Shown here piece by piece: positions 26,310 through 35,182 of a DNA stretch of 64,000 nucleotides (positions are counted from its first letter, which is position 1; every line of letters begins with the position of its first letter). The stretch spans positions 384,354 to 448,353 of the forward strand of contig CALNXN010000007.1 of NCBI GenBank assembly GCA_942490645.1. The letters run 5' to 3'. Both the position numbers and the translations under genes were made by a program. The notes below the pieces were generated by a model that saw only the letters and a list, made by a program, of their open reading frames with translations, did not search any database and was not told where the DNA came from. This DNA comes from CALNXN01 sp942490645 (GTDB lineage Bacteria > Pseudomonadota > Alphaproteobacteria > Rhodobacterales > Rhodobacteraceae).

Positions 26310-26576
26310 TCAAGCCTTTGGGTGAAGGGAAGCGATGCGTTTGGTGCAGCGCCGGCCGTTGGTGCGGATATTGGGCGCGCCGCCATCGCGCTCGGCATTG
26401 ACGAAAGGGGCGCTGGATGTCCAAGCGCCGCAAGACACAAGGCCGATCGATGTCGTTGTGGCGATGAGGGCGAAACACAGGACGGCCAAGCTCAGACCGG
26501 CGCGCCCAATGGTTTTTTGTTTGACACCGTGGCTCAGATGTTGACTCTGGGTTGTAAGTGTTGCGCACCATTTCAC
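26310..26576 (-). CDS. Possible small membrane-anchored protein
   Basis: An 88-residue open frame with a single convincing hydrophobic helix (AGLSLAVLCFALIATTTSIG) followed by a polar tail. It could be a small exported or anchored protein. The N-terminal 20 residues before the helix are not signal-like, so the true start is unclear. It ends 25 bases before the BCCT gene's upstream region begins and is transcribed away from it. Weak call. Confidence 0.25.
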   Translation of the reverse strand: MKWCATLTTQSQHLSHGVKQKTIGRAGLSLAVLCFALIATTTSIGLVSCGAWTSSAPFVNAERDGGAPNIRTNGRRCTKRIASLHPKA

Positions 26577-26639
26577 ACATAAAAACAGCGCAATACGCCA
26601 ATGGAGGTCGTGCCAAGACAGGCGACCGTGGAGGGAAAA

Positions 26640-28313
26640 ATGCCAATAAAACCAGCACTTACGGAGCTGCCAATCAAGACTGCGGCTGCCGGTTTCTATC
26701 GAGGGTTCACCAAAGACGTCACAATCACGGCCAAGGTTCTGGTCGGAGCCCTGATCCTGTGGGCCATCGCGTTTCCGGATCAGGCGGGGTCCGTTCTGGG
26801 CGCGCTGAACACCATTATTCTCGCGTCTTTCAGTTACTGGTACGTCTATGTGATGGCCTTCTTCGTGATCTTGTGCTTTGCACTCGCGCTCTGGCCAACG
26901 GCAGGTAAACTCAAACTGGGGCTGGAAAGCGACCAGCCGGAGTTTTCAAATTTTTCGTGGTTTTCCATGATGTTCGGTGCCGGGATCGGCATTGGCATGC
27001 TGACCTTTGCCACCGCAGAGCCGATGTATCACTTTGCCACAAACCCCAGCACGATCATGGGTCTGACCGAGGGCAGCACTGCTGGCAACGTGCGCGAAGC
27101 CTATGTCTGGTCATTCACGCATTGGGGGCTGGCTGCTTGGGCGTCTTACGCAATTGTGGGGCTGGCGCTTGGCTATTTCTCCTACCGTCGCGGTTTGCCG
27201 CTGACGATCCGTTCCGCCCTGGTGCCGATTTTCGGGAAAACCCTGTCGGGACCTGTCGGACACGCGGTTGATGTGGTTGCGGTTGTTGCGACCGTGCTGG
27301 GTGTGGCGCAAACGCTGGGCTTTGGGGTGGAGCAATTCATCGCGGGTCTGTCGCGCATCGGCTTTGGCGATTGGCTCTACACCACCGCCGCAGATGGCAC
27401 ACAATCGTCCTCGACCAGCGCCATCATCTTTGCCCTGTGCATCATCATGGGCGCGTCAACGCTGTCGGCGTTGTCGGGCGTGGGCAAGGGCATCAAATGG
27501 CTGTCCAACATCAACATGGGCCTGAGCTTTTTCGTCCTGACGTTCTTCATTATCTTCGGATCGACCTTCTTTGGCCTTCAGGCACTGGTACTGGGCGTCT
27601 GGGACTATGTGATTTCGATCCCGGGCAACATCTTTACTGTCTGGTCGAAGGATGGCACGGAAACCGGTGATGCGCTGGCAAGCTGGCAAGGGGGTTGGAC
27701 GATCTTCTACTGGGCGTGGTGGATCGCGTTTGCACCATTCGTCGGCGTGTTCCTCGCGCGGATTTCCAAGGGCCGGACGGTGCGTGAATACGTGCTGGGC
27801 GCGATGGTGATCCCTGCGTTGATGTGTTTCGTGTGGTTCGCCATCGTTGGCGGCACAGCCATTGATCTGGAGCTGACGGGTGTTGCTGATGGGGCCATCG
27901 TTGGGGCGGGTCAGGCCGACCAACTCTTTGCAATGCTGGGCGTGATCCTGAGCGAGACACTGGCGTGGCTGATGTCGATCCTGATCGTAGTGCTGCTGCT
28001 GACCTATCTGGTCACATCCGCAGACAGCGCGGTCTTGATCATCAACACGATCAACGCCGCGGGTGACGAAGGACCAAAAGCGCGGCCACACATCCTCTTT
28101 TGGGGTGCGGCACTGGCGCTGGTTGTGGGCGGCTTGATCATCGCCGGTGGTTTGGGCGCGATCCAAACCGCGATGGTGATCGGTGCCTTGCCGTTCAGCT
28201 TCGTGATGGTTCTGATGGGCATTTCGCTAATCAAGGCGATCTGGCGCGACGGCCAACGCATGAAACACGGTCTGCCGACCACTTCAGACCCAATTGTGGA
28301 ACCTGCCGAGTAA
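26640..28313 (+). CDS. BCCT family transporter, candidate DMSP/betaine carrier
   Basis: A 557-residue secondary transporter with the 12-helix betaine/carnitine/choline fold. The family core is seen in FGAGIGIGMLTFATAEPMYH and IFYWAWWIAFAPFVGVFLAR, the latter holding the Trp cluster that binds the trimethylammonium or dimethylsulfonium group. The ATG at 26640 has GGAGGG 6 bases upstream. It lies 1.6 kb after acuI on the same strand, and roseobacters take up DMSP by BCCT carriers. Choline or glycine betaine remain equally possible substrates by sequence alone. Confidence 0.88.
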   Translation: MPIKPALTELPIKTAAAGFYRGFTKDVTITAKVLVGALILWAIAFPDQAGSVLGALNTIILASFSYWYVYVMAFFVILCFALALWPTAGKLKLGLESDQPEFSNFSWFSMMFGAGIGIGMLTFATAEPMYHFATNPSTIMGLTEGSTAGNVREAYVWSFTHWGLAAWASYAIVGLALGYFSYRRGLPLTIRSALVPIFGKTLSGPVGHAVDVVAVVATVLGVAQTLGFGVEQFIAGLSRIGFGDWLYTTAADGTQSSSTSAIIFALCIIMGASTLSALSGVGKGIKWLSNINMGLSFFVLTFFIIFGSTFFGLQALVLGVWDYVISIPGNIFTVWSKDGTETGDALASWQGGWTIFYWAWWIAFAPFVGVFLARISKGRTVREYVLGAMVIPALMCFVWFAIVGGTAIDLELTGVADGAIVGAGQADQLFAMLGVILSETLAWLMSILIVVLLLTYLVTSADSAVLIINTINAAGDEGPKARPHILFWGAALALVVGGLIIAGGLGAIQTAMVIGALPFSFVMVLMGISLIKAIWRDGQRMKHGLPTTSDPIVEPAE

Positions 28314-28342
28314 CGGATTCACCCAAGCAGAAACAAGAAATC

Positions 28343-28369
28343 AGGCCGCCTTTCGGGGCGGCCTTTTTT
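28343..28369 (+). terminator. Rho-independent terminator after the BCCT gene
   Basis: AGGCCGCC, TTTCG loop, GGGCGGCC, then TTTTTT. A textbook stem of 7-8 GC-rich pairs with a six-T run, 30 bases after the stop codon. Confidence 0.9.
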
Positions 28370-28412
28370 GTGCGCTTGACGGTCGCGGCGCAACAGGCCA
28401 CCAATTACTACC

Positions 28413-29648
28413 ATGACACTTGATATTGATTTCGTTCGCGCACAGTTTCCTGCGTTTGAGGTGCCCAGCCTGCAAGGTCAGGCGTTTTTTGAGAATGCGG
28501 GTGGCTCGTATACCTGTAAGCCCGTGATCGACCGGCTGATGCGGTTCTACACGGAGCGCAAAGTGCAACCCTACGCGCCCTATGCCGCCAGCAGATTGGC
28601 TGGCGAAGAGATGGACGAGGCCCGCACTAGGATGGCGGCCATTCTGGGCGTTGCACCGGACGAGCTCAGCTTTGGGCCATCAACGACGCAGAACACCTAT
28701 GTCTTGGCACAGGCCTTTGGCCAGATGATGCAGCCGGGTGAGGCGATCGTTGTGACGAACCAAGATCATGAGGCCAACACCGGCCCGTGGCGCAGGTTGG
28801 CCGAGCGCGGGATCGAGATCCGCGAATGGTGTATTGACCCAGAGACCGGTGTGCTCGACCCGCAGGCATTGGAGCCGCTGTTGGACGACACCGTTCGGCT
28901 GGTGTGCTTTCCGCATTGCTCCAACGTTGTGGGACAGGTCAATCCGGTCACGGAGATTACCGCACTGGCCCATGCCGCCGGGGCCTTCACCTGTGTTGAT
29001 GGGGTGTCTTATGCGCCGCATGGGTTTACCAACATCAGCGACCTTGGCCCCGACATTTATCTCTTTTCGGCATACAAGACATTTGGGCCGCATCAGGGTT
29101 TGATGGTCATCCGGCGCACATTGGGTGAATTGCTGCCCAATCAGGGCCATGTGTTCAACGCTGACACGCTTTACAAGCGGTTTACGCCCGCAGGCCCCGA
29201 TCACGCGCAGGTGGCGGCTTGTGCAGGCATGGCCGATTATGTGGATGCGCTCTTTGCCCATCACAGCACCGGACAGACCGCGTCCAAAACCGACCCATCT
29301 GAACGGGGCCGTGTGGTGCATGACTTGATGCGTGCGCAGGAAACCGGTCTGTTGCAGCAGCTTCTGGATGCGGTCAAAGCGCGCAATTCGGTGCGGTTGA
29401 TCGGACCCGCTCAGGCTGAGGGGCGCGCGCCAACGGTCGCATTGGAATTAAACCGTCCGGGCGAAGAGGTGGCGGCGGAACTGGCAGGCCACGGCATCAT
29501 GGCGGGGGGCGGTGATTTCTATGCAGGTCGCGCGCTTGAGGCGATGGGCGTGGACATGGAAAAGGGCGTGCTGCGCCTGAGTTTTACCCACTACACCAAT
29601 CAGGCCGAAATGGACCAGTTGCTCAACGCGCTTGATGCGGTGCTTTGA
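28413..29648 (+). CDS. Aminotransferase class V-fold PLP enzyme (cysteine desulfurase-like)
   Basis: A 411-residue fold-type I PLP enzyme of the NifS/CsdA-like branch. FFENAGGSYTCKPVIDRL opens the domain, GPSTTQNTYVLAQAF and TNQDHEANTGPWRRLAERG form the cofactor site, VDGVSYAPHG holds the PLP aspartate, and LFSAYKTFGPHQGLMVIRR contains the Schiff-base lysine. The desulfurase cysteine loop typical of IscS/SufS is not apparent near the C-terminus, so a lyase or other class V activity is more likely. Monocistronic after a terminator. Confidence 0.8.
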   Translation: MTLDIDFVRAQFPAFEVPSLQGQAFFENAGGSYTCKPVIDRLMRFYTERKVQPYAPYAASRLAGEEMDEARTRMAAILGVAPDELSFGPSTTQNTYVLAQAFGQMMQPGEAIVVTNQDHEANTGPWRRLAERGIEIREWCIDPETGVLDPQALEPLLDDTVRLVCFPHCSNVVGQVNPVTEITALAHAAGAFTCVDGVSYAPHGFTNISDLGPDIYLFSAYKTFGPHQGLMVIRRTLGELLPNQGHVFNADTLYKRFTPAGPDHAQVAACAGMADYVDALFAHHSTGQTASKTDPSERGRVVHDLMRAQETGLLQQLLDAVKARNSVRLIGPAQAEGRAPTVALELNRPGEEVAAELAGHGIMAGGGDFYAGRALEAMGVDMEKGVLRLSFTHYTNQAEMDQLLNALDAVL

Positions 29649-29709
29649 GCCTTGACCTGAGCCAGTGCGAGCTAGGTCAGGCTGAAAGAACAAAGGTTAA
29701 TGCATCCCT

Positions 29710-31128
29710 GTGAGCACCTCCCCCATTATCGTCTGGTTTCGCCGTGATCTGCGGCTGAGTGATCATGCGGCACTTTGTGCTGCCTGTGCTACGGGGCGAC
29801 CCGTTATTCCTGTGGTCATCCATGATGCGACCGTGGCCAAACTGGGGGCTGCGCCCAAATGGCGGATGGGGCTGGGTATTGGTCATTTTGCCGAAACGCT
29901 TCAGGCCAAAGACAGTCGACTGATCCTGCGCAAAGGTGATGCGCTGGACGTTTTGCGCGACCTGATTGCCCAGACCGGGGCAGGGGCGGTGTACTGGTCG
30001 CGGCTTTATGACCCGGAGGCCGTGACGCGCGACACTGAGGTCAAAGCGACGCTGAAGAAGGACGGCATCGAGGCCAAGTCCTTTGGTGGCCATTTGATGT
30101 TTGAGCCGTGGACCGTTGAGACAAAAACGGGTGGGTTTTACCGGGTGTACACACCGTTCTGGAACACGGTCAAAACGCGCGATGTCGAGGCACCGGTGTC
30201 CACGCCAACCCGGATTACGGCGCCTGAGACGTGGCCCACCAGCGATGATCTGGACGATTGGGAGATGGGTGCCGCGATGCACAGGGGTGCCAATGTAGTG
30301 CGCCCCTATGTGCGCTTGGGTGAGCAGGCCGCACAAAGCCGCCTTGGCCATTTCATCGCGCATATCGTCGCAAAATATGACACCACGCGGGATCAACCCT
30401 GGGCCGACGGCACGTCCAACCTGTCTGAAAACCTCGCCTTGGGCGAAATCAGCCCGCATCAATGCTGGCATGCGGGATTGCGCGCGCGTGCAGAAGGCAA
30501 ACCCGGTGCCGAGACGTTTCTGAAAGAACTCGTCTGGCGCGAGTTTGCCTATCATCTGATGCACCACACGCCGCGTATTTTGACAGGTAACTGGAAAGAA
30601 GACTGGGACGGCTTTCCGTGGAACACCGATGAGCGCAAGGCCGAAGTGCAGCGTTGGAAACATGGGCGCACCGGGCTTCAATTCATCGATGCCGCCATGC
30701 GGGAGATGTACGTAACGGGCCGGATGCACAACCGCGGCCGCATGATTGTCGCAAGCTACCTGACCAAACACCTGCTGAGCCATTGGAAGATCGGTCAGCA
30801 GTGGTTCGAGGATTGCCTGATTGATTGGGATCCGGCCAGCAACGCAATGGGCTGGCAGTGGTCCGCAGGATCAGGCCCCGATGCCACGCCTTATTTCCGG
30901 GTGTTCAATCCAGTCACGCAGCTTGATAAGTTTGACAAGGATCGCGCATACGTCAAACGTTGGATCGCCGAAGGACGCAAACAGCCGTCAGACACCGCGC
31001 TGTCCTACTTCGACGCCATTCCACGGTCTTGGGGGCTGTCTGCGGACATGCCATATCCCGCTCCGGTTGTAGCGGCGGACGAGGGACGCAAAGTTGCCCT
31101 TGCGGCATATGAAAACCGAGACTTTTGA
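29710..31128 (+). CDS. Cryptochrome/deoxyribodipyrimidine photolyase
   Basis: A 472-residue FAD flavoprotein that repairs UV-induced pyrimidine dimers with blue light. The N-terminal antenna domain begins IIVWFRRDLRLSDHAAL. The C-terminal FAD domain carries TSNLSENLALGEISPHQCW, ELVWREFAYHLMHH, RTGLQFIDAAMREM, GRMHNRGRMIVASYLTKHLL and CLIDWDPASNAMGWQW. It starts with GTG at 29710, 60 bases after the PLP enzyme. Closest in feel to class I CPD photolyases of Rhodobacterales. A cyclopropane fatty acid synthase gene follows, a pairing common in light-stress loci. Confidence 0.9.
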   Translation: MSTSPIIVWFRRDLRLSDHAALCAACATGRPVIPVVIHDATVAKLGAAPKWRMGLGIGHFAETLQAKDSRLILRKGDALDVLRDLIAQTGAGAVYWSRLYDPEAVTRDTEVKATLKKDGIEAKSFGGHLMFEPWTVETKTGGFYRVYTPFWNTVKTRDVEAPVSTPTRITAPETWPTSDDLDDWEMGAAMHRGANVVRPYVRLGEQAAQSRLGHFIAHIVAKYDTTRDQPWADGTSNLSENLALGEISPHQCWHAGLRARAEGKPGAETFLKELVWREFAYHLMHHTPRILTGNWKEDWDGFPWNTDERKAEVQRWKHGRTGLQFIDAAMREMYVTGRMHNRGRMIVASYLTKHLLSHWKIGQQWFEDCLIDWDPASNAMGWQWSAGSGPDATPYFRVFNPVTQLDKFDKDRAYVKRWIAEGRKQPSDTALSYFDAIPRSWGLSADMPYPAPVVAADEGRKVALAAYENRDF

Positions 31129-31184
31129 AACTGTTGCGCGTTGGTTAACGTATATCTTAATATATAGGCTACGGCCTTTCTCAA

Positions 31185-32408
31185 ATGCGGAATGACCTGA
31201 TGATCTTGACCACCACTGACGGCCAGACAAACCTGCCCCGGTACTTTGCCCGCGTCTTCGCGATGTCGCAGGCCATGAATTATGGGCGCGTGGATTTTGT
31301 GTTGCCCGATGGACGCAAATTCCGCGCCGAAGGCAAAAACCCCGGGCCTGTGGCCGAAGTGCGCATCCACAACGATGACCTGTTTGCGCGGCTGATCCGC
31401 GAGGGTGATCTGGGCTTTTGTGATGCCTATTTGGATGAATGGTGGTCCACGCCGGATCTGCAGGCGTTCATGGATCTGGTGCACGCCGACAACGAAGACA
31501 TCTATGACGGGTTTCCGGGCATGGCGCTGGTGCGTGGCTTTGAAAAGCTGCGGTTTTGGCTGCAACGCAATCACAAGGCGCAGGCGAAAAAGAACATCAG
31601 CTATCATTATGATCTGGGCAATGAGTTCTACCAATTGTGGCTGGATGACACGATGACCTATTCCAGTGCCTTGTTCCGCACCGGACAAGAAAGCCTCGAG
31701 GCCGCACAGATCGCCAAATACGCCTCCATGGTAGATGAGATCGGCGCGCAGCCCGGCGACCACATACTGGAGATCGGATGCGGTTGGGGTGGGTTCGCGG
31801 AATACGCGGCCAAGGAGCGGGGCTTGAAAGTGACGGGCCTGACGATCAGCGAAGAGCAGTTTAAGTACGCCCAGAACCGCATTGAAAATGCAGGACTTTC
31901 CGACATGGTAGAGTTCAAGTTGCAAGACTACCGCGATGAAACCGGAACCTATGACGGCATTGCCTCAATCGAGATGTTCGAGGCGGTGGGCGAAAAATAT
32001 TGGCCTGCGTATTTCGAAACAGTGCGCGAACGGCTCAAGCCCGGCAAAACGGCTACTTTTCAGATCATCACCGTGGCGGACAGGCGCTGGCAGGTGTACA
32101 AGCGCGGCGTTGATTTCATTCAGAAATACATCTTTCCGGGTGGCATGCTGCCCAGCCCCGGCGCGTTGCGCCAGCAAATCGACCGCGCCGGGTTGGCGGT
32201 GGAACGCTCCATCGAATTTGGCCACAGCTATTCGGTGACGTTGCGCCGCTGGCACGAGACCTTCAACGAAAAATGGGATCAGGTCAGCGCGATGGGCTTT
32301 GACGAGCGGTTCCGCCGGATGTGGAATTTTTACCTCACATCCTGTGCGGCCACCTTCGAAAGCACCAACTGCGATGTGACGCAAATCACGGTAAAACGCC
32401 CGGTATAA
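31185..32408 (+). CDS. cfa: Cyclopropane-fatty-acyl-phospholipid synthase family methyltransferase
   Basis: A 407-residue SAM-dependent enzyme that adds a methylene bridge across the double bond of membrane phospholipid acyl chains, stabilising membranes under stress. Family marks: the substrate motif YHYDLGNEFYQLWLDDTMTY, the SAM-binding ILEIGCGWGGFAEYAAKERG, and FIQKYIFPGGMLPSP. ATG at 31185 or 31200 could both serve. Short AT-rich spacing (57 bases) after the photolyase suggests a shared or nearby promoter. Confidence 0.88.
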   Translation: MRNDLMILTTTDGQTNLPRYFARVFAMSQAMNYGRVDFVLPDGRKFRAEGKNPGPVAEVRIHNDDLFARLIREGDLGFCDAYLDEWWSTPDLQAFMDLVHADNEDIYDGFPGMALVRGFEKLRFWLQRNHKAQAKKNISYHYDLGNEFYQLWLDDTMTYSSALFRTGQESLEAAQIAKYASMVDEIGAQPGDHILEIGCGWGGFAEYAAKERGLKVTGLTISEEQFKYAQNRIENAGLSDMVEFKLQDYRDETGTYDGIASIEMFEAVGEKYWPAYFETVRERLKPGKTATFQIITVADRRWQVYKRGVDFIQKYIFPGGMLPSPGALRQQIDRAGLAVERSIEFGHSYSVTLRRWHETFNEKWDQVSAMGFDERFRRMWNFYLTSCAATFESTNCDVTQITVKRPV

Positions 32409-32517
32409 AGGCAAAGCCTGCCATAAATTTGCCAAATCTCAACGTTAATGCAGAAGAATCGAGCAACAAACGCGCCCGGTTCAACGGTGCGCGTGGACAG
32501 ACACAAGGACATGGATC

Positions 32518-32958
32518 ATGCCCGACGCCGCCAGACTATCCGCCGCCATATGGGTCGGTGTAATTGGATTTTTCGTATCGTTTCAGATTATGCCGCTGAT
32601 GCCTGAAAGCACGAATTTCGGGTATTTTGTTTGGATCAATCTCGCCCTTGGTGCGCTTGCCGGTTGGTATGTGATGGGCAAACGCGCCGGGCGTGGCATC
32701 ACGGCGGCGATCAACAACGGGTTTGGCGGAATGCTGACGTTGGTGGTCTGGGCCCTGTTCGTCTACGCCTGTTACGAGATGTTCGATAAGGCCATGAGCA
32801 ATTGGTACAAAGGCCCGTTCGAAGCGCTTTTGGCGATTTTCCACTTCATGGCAGAATTCGGTTTGATCCTGGTGAACCCGGTGATCATCGGCACCCTTGC
32901 TGTGGGTGGCGTTTTGTCCGGATTGGCAACCGAATACGCATGGCGCACGTGGCGCTGA
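32518..32958 (+). CDS. trgA: Tellurite resistance membrane protein TrgA
   Basis: A 146-residue inner-membrane protein with four helices (AAIWVGVIGFFVSFQIMPLM, FVWINLALGALAGWYVMG, MLTLVVWALFVYACYEMF, LVNPVIIGTLAVGGVLSGLA). Order and sequence fit TrgA, first described with trgB and cysK in Rhodobacter sphaeroides as a tellurite resistance locus. Mechanism is unresolved. AAGGA lies 5 bases before the ATG. First gene of a compact series running to alaX. Confidence 0.85.
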   Translation: MPDAARLSAAIWVGVIGFFVSFQIMPLMPESTNFGYFVWINLALGALAGWYVMGKRAGRGITAAINNGFGGMLTLVVWALFVYACYEMFDKAMSNWYKGPFEALLAIFHFMAEFGLILVNPVIIGTLAVGGVLSGLATEYAWRTWR

Positions 32959-32975
32959 TCGTGCAATAGCGGCCT

Positions 32976-34088
32976 ATGGCCGACGCATCCTTGTTTTTCT
33001 ACGGTACAATGCGGCACCGCCCCTTGTTGGAGGCGGTGCTGGGTGATTGCGCACATCTGACAGTGCGGCAGGCGCAGGTGGCCGGGTTTACCGTGCGCAC
33101 CGTTGCCGAAGGACCGTTTCCGGCCATTGTGCCCGATGCAGACGGCGTAGCCACAGGCCTTTTGGTTGCCGGGTTGACAGAGAATGATACCGCGCGGCTG
33201 ACCTATTACGAAGGCGGGTTCGATTACACATTGACGGACGCTGTGTTGACGGACGGCACACCCGCCCAGATTTACCTGCCCAAACCTGACGCATGGACAT
33301 TGGGCGCGCTTTGGGATTTTGACGCGTGGTGTCAGCATTGGGGCGAGATGTCAGTCCATGCGGCGCGCGAAGTCATGGGGTATATGGGCCACAAAACGCC
33401 TGACGAAATCGCGGGCATGTTTCCAATGATCCGCGCACGTGCCTGGAGCCGCGTCAACGCTGCAACGTCCCGCCATGGTGCGGGCACATTGCACGGCGCG
33501 GTAAATATTCAGACCAAACGGCGCGCCTACGCGCATTACTTTGCGCTTGATGAAGTTGAGTTGAGCCACGAACGATTTGACGGCACCATGACGCCATTGA
33601 TGCTGCGGGCGGTGTTTTTGGTGTCTGACGCCGCTCTGGTCCTGCCCTACGATCCCATACGCGACCGGGTGATGCTGGTCGAGCAGATGCGCATGGGGCC
33701 GCTGGCCAGAGGCGACACATCGCTGTGGCAGTTGGAGCCGATTGCGGGGCGGGTCGATCCCGGCGAAAACCCACAAGACACCGCGCGGCGCGAAGCGCTT
33801 GAAGAAGCGGGTCTGACCTTGGGTGCATTGCTGCCCGTTGCCGAAAGCTATTGTTCCCCCGGAAATTCATCGGAATTTTTCTATATCTACGTCGGGCTGG
33901 CGGATCTGCCGGACAACAGCACCGGGATCGGTGGTCTGGACAGTGAAAACGAAGACATTCGCTCGCATCTGTTGTCATTTGACGCCCTGATGGAGATGTG
34001 TGACGCGCAACAGGCGGCCAACGCGCCGCTGGTTTTGGCGGCCTATTGGCTGGCACGACACCGTGACAGGCTGCGCGCCAAGGCTTGA
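32976..34088 (+). CDS. trgB: TrgB: gamma-glutamylcyclotransferase-like plus NUDIX domain
   Basis: A 370-residue cytoplasmic fusion. Residues 1-130 resemble an AIG2/GGCT-like fold (LFFYGTMRHRPLLEAVLGDC, LTYYEGGFDYTLTDA). Residues 185-340 form a NUDIX hydrolase with the full box GRVDPGENPQDTARREALEE followed by AGL, of the ADP-ribose or nucleoside diphosphate-sugar pyrophosphatase type. This is the TrgB architecture. The ATG at 32976 lies 17 bases after trgA. How the two domains cooperate in tellurite resistance is not known. Confidence 0.87.
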   Translation: MADASLFFYGTMRHRPLLEAVLGDCAHLTVRQAQVAGFTVRTVAEGPFPAIVPDADGVATGLLVAGLTENDTARLTYYEGGFDYTLTDAVLTDGTPAQIYLPKPDAWTLGALWDFDAWCQHWGEMSVHAAREVMGYMGHKTPDEIAGMFPMIRARAWSRVNAATSRHGAGTLHGAVNIQTKRRAYAHYFALDEVELSHERFDGTMTPLMLRAVFLVSDAALVLPYDPIRDRVMLVEQMRMGPLARGDTSLWQLEPIAGRVDPGENPQDTARREALEEAGLTLGALLPVAESYCSPGNSSEFFYIYVGLADLPDNSTGIGGLDSENEDIRSHLLSFDALMEMCDAQQAANAPLVLAAYWLARHRDRLRAKA

Positions 34089-34144
34089 GGTCCGCAGGGG
34101 TGAACGCTAGAGGTTGGGAAACAAACCTCAGGGGGTTCACGGCC

Positions 34145-35182
34145 ATGCATGTCGCTCAAGATCTCGCCACGGCGATCGGAAACACGCCGCTCATCAAGCT
34201 GAAGGGTGCCAGCGAGGCCACAGGCTGTACCATCATGGGCAAGGCTGAGTTCATGAATCCGGGCCAATCGGTCAAGGATCGCGCAGCGCTCTACATCATC
34301 AAGGACGCGGTCGCCAAAGGCTTGCTCAAGCCGGGCGGCACCATTGTAGAAGGTACAGCGGGCAATACCGGCATCGGACTGGCGCTGGTCGGCGCCTCCA
34401 TGGGCTTCAAGACCGTGATTGTGATCCCCGAGACGCAAAGTCAGGAAAAAAAGGACATGCTGCGGCTGGCAGGGGCGGAATTGGTGCAAGTGCCTGCAGC
34501 GCCTTACCGCAACCCCAACAACTTCATCCGCTATTCGGAACGTTTGGCAAACGAGCTGGCCAAGACGACCAACAAGGGCGTAATCTGGGCCAATCAATTC
34601 GACAATGTGGCCAACCGGCAGGCCCATATCGAAACCACCGGCCCGGAGATTTGGGAACAAACCGGCGGCAAGGTCGACGGGTTCATCTGCGCAGTTGGTT
34701 CGGGCGGTACGCTGGCGGGTGTGGCGATGGCCTTGCAGCCCAAAGGTGTCAAAATCGGGCTGGCTGATCCTGATGGCGCGTCGCTGTACAACTATTTCAC
34801 CAATGGCGAGTTGGTCATGTCCGAAGGATCCTCGATCAATGAGGGCATCGGTCAGGTGCGGATCACCAAGAACATCGAAGGGCTGACGCCTGATTTCGCC
34901 TATAACATCCACGACGCCGAAGCTTTGCCGATCGTGTTCGACATGCTCGAACACGAGGGCCTGTGTCTGGGCGGATCGTCTGGCATAAACGTAGCGGGCG
35001 CGATCCGCATGGCACGCGACATGGGGCCGGGGCATACCATCGTGACGATCCTGTGCGACTACGGCACGCGCTATCAATCCAAGCTCTTCAATCCTGAGTT
35101 TCTGCGCGAAAAGGGATTGCCGGTTCCGGGCTGGCTGGATCAGGGTCCGATGAGCATTCCCGGCGTATTCGAGGACGTATGA
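34145..35182 (+). CDS. cysK: Cysteine synthase A
   Basis: A 345-residue PLP-dependent O-acetylserine sulfhydrylase that makes cysteine from sulfide. The PLP lysine is Lys44 in MNPGQSVKDRAALY. EGTAGNTGIGLALVGASMGF is the asparagine loop, and AVGSGGTLAGVAMALQ the phosphate loop. I chose the ATG at 34145 because MHVAQDLATAIGNTPLIKLK is the family N-terminus; the in-frame ATG at 34085 would overlap trgB by 4 bases and add 20 unlike residues. Stop overlaps the mscS start as ATGA. Completes the trgA-trgB-cysK block. Confidence 0.93.
   Translation: MHVAQDLATAIGNTPLIKLKGASEATGCTIMGKAEFMNPGQSVKDRAALYIIKDAVAKGLLKPGGTIVEGTAGNTGIGLALVGASMGFKTVIVIPETQSQEKKDMLRLAGAELVQVPAAPYRNPNNFIRYSERLANELAKTTNKGVIWANQFDNVANRQAHIETTGPEIWEQTGGKVDGFICAVGSGGTLAGVAMALQPKGVKIGLADPDGASLYNYFTNGELVMSEGSSINEGIGQVRITKNIEGLTPDFAYNIHDAEALPIVFDMLEHEGLCLGGSSGINVAGAIRMARDMGPGHTIVTILCDYGTRYQSKLFNPEFLREKGLPVPGWLDQGPMSIPGVFEDV

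Noticed and set aside
29677..30783. 368-residue minus-strand open frame
   Set aside because: Antisense shadow of the photolyase gene caused by high GC.
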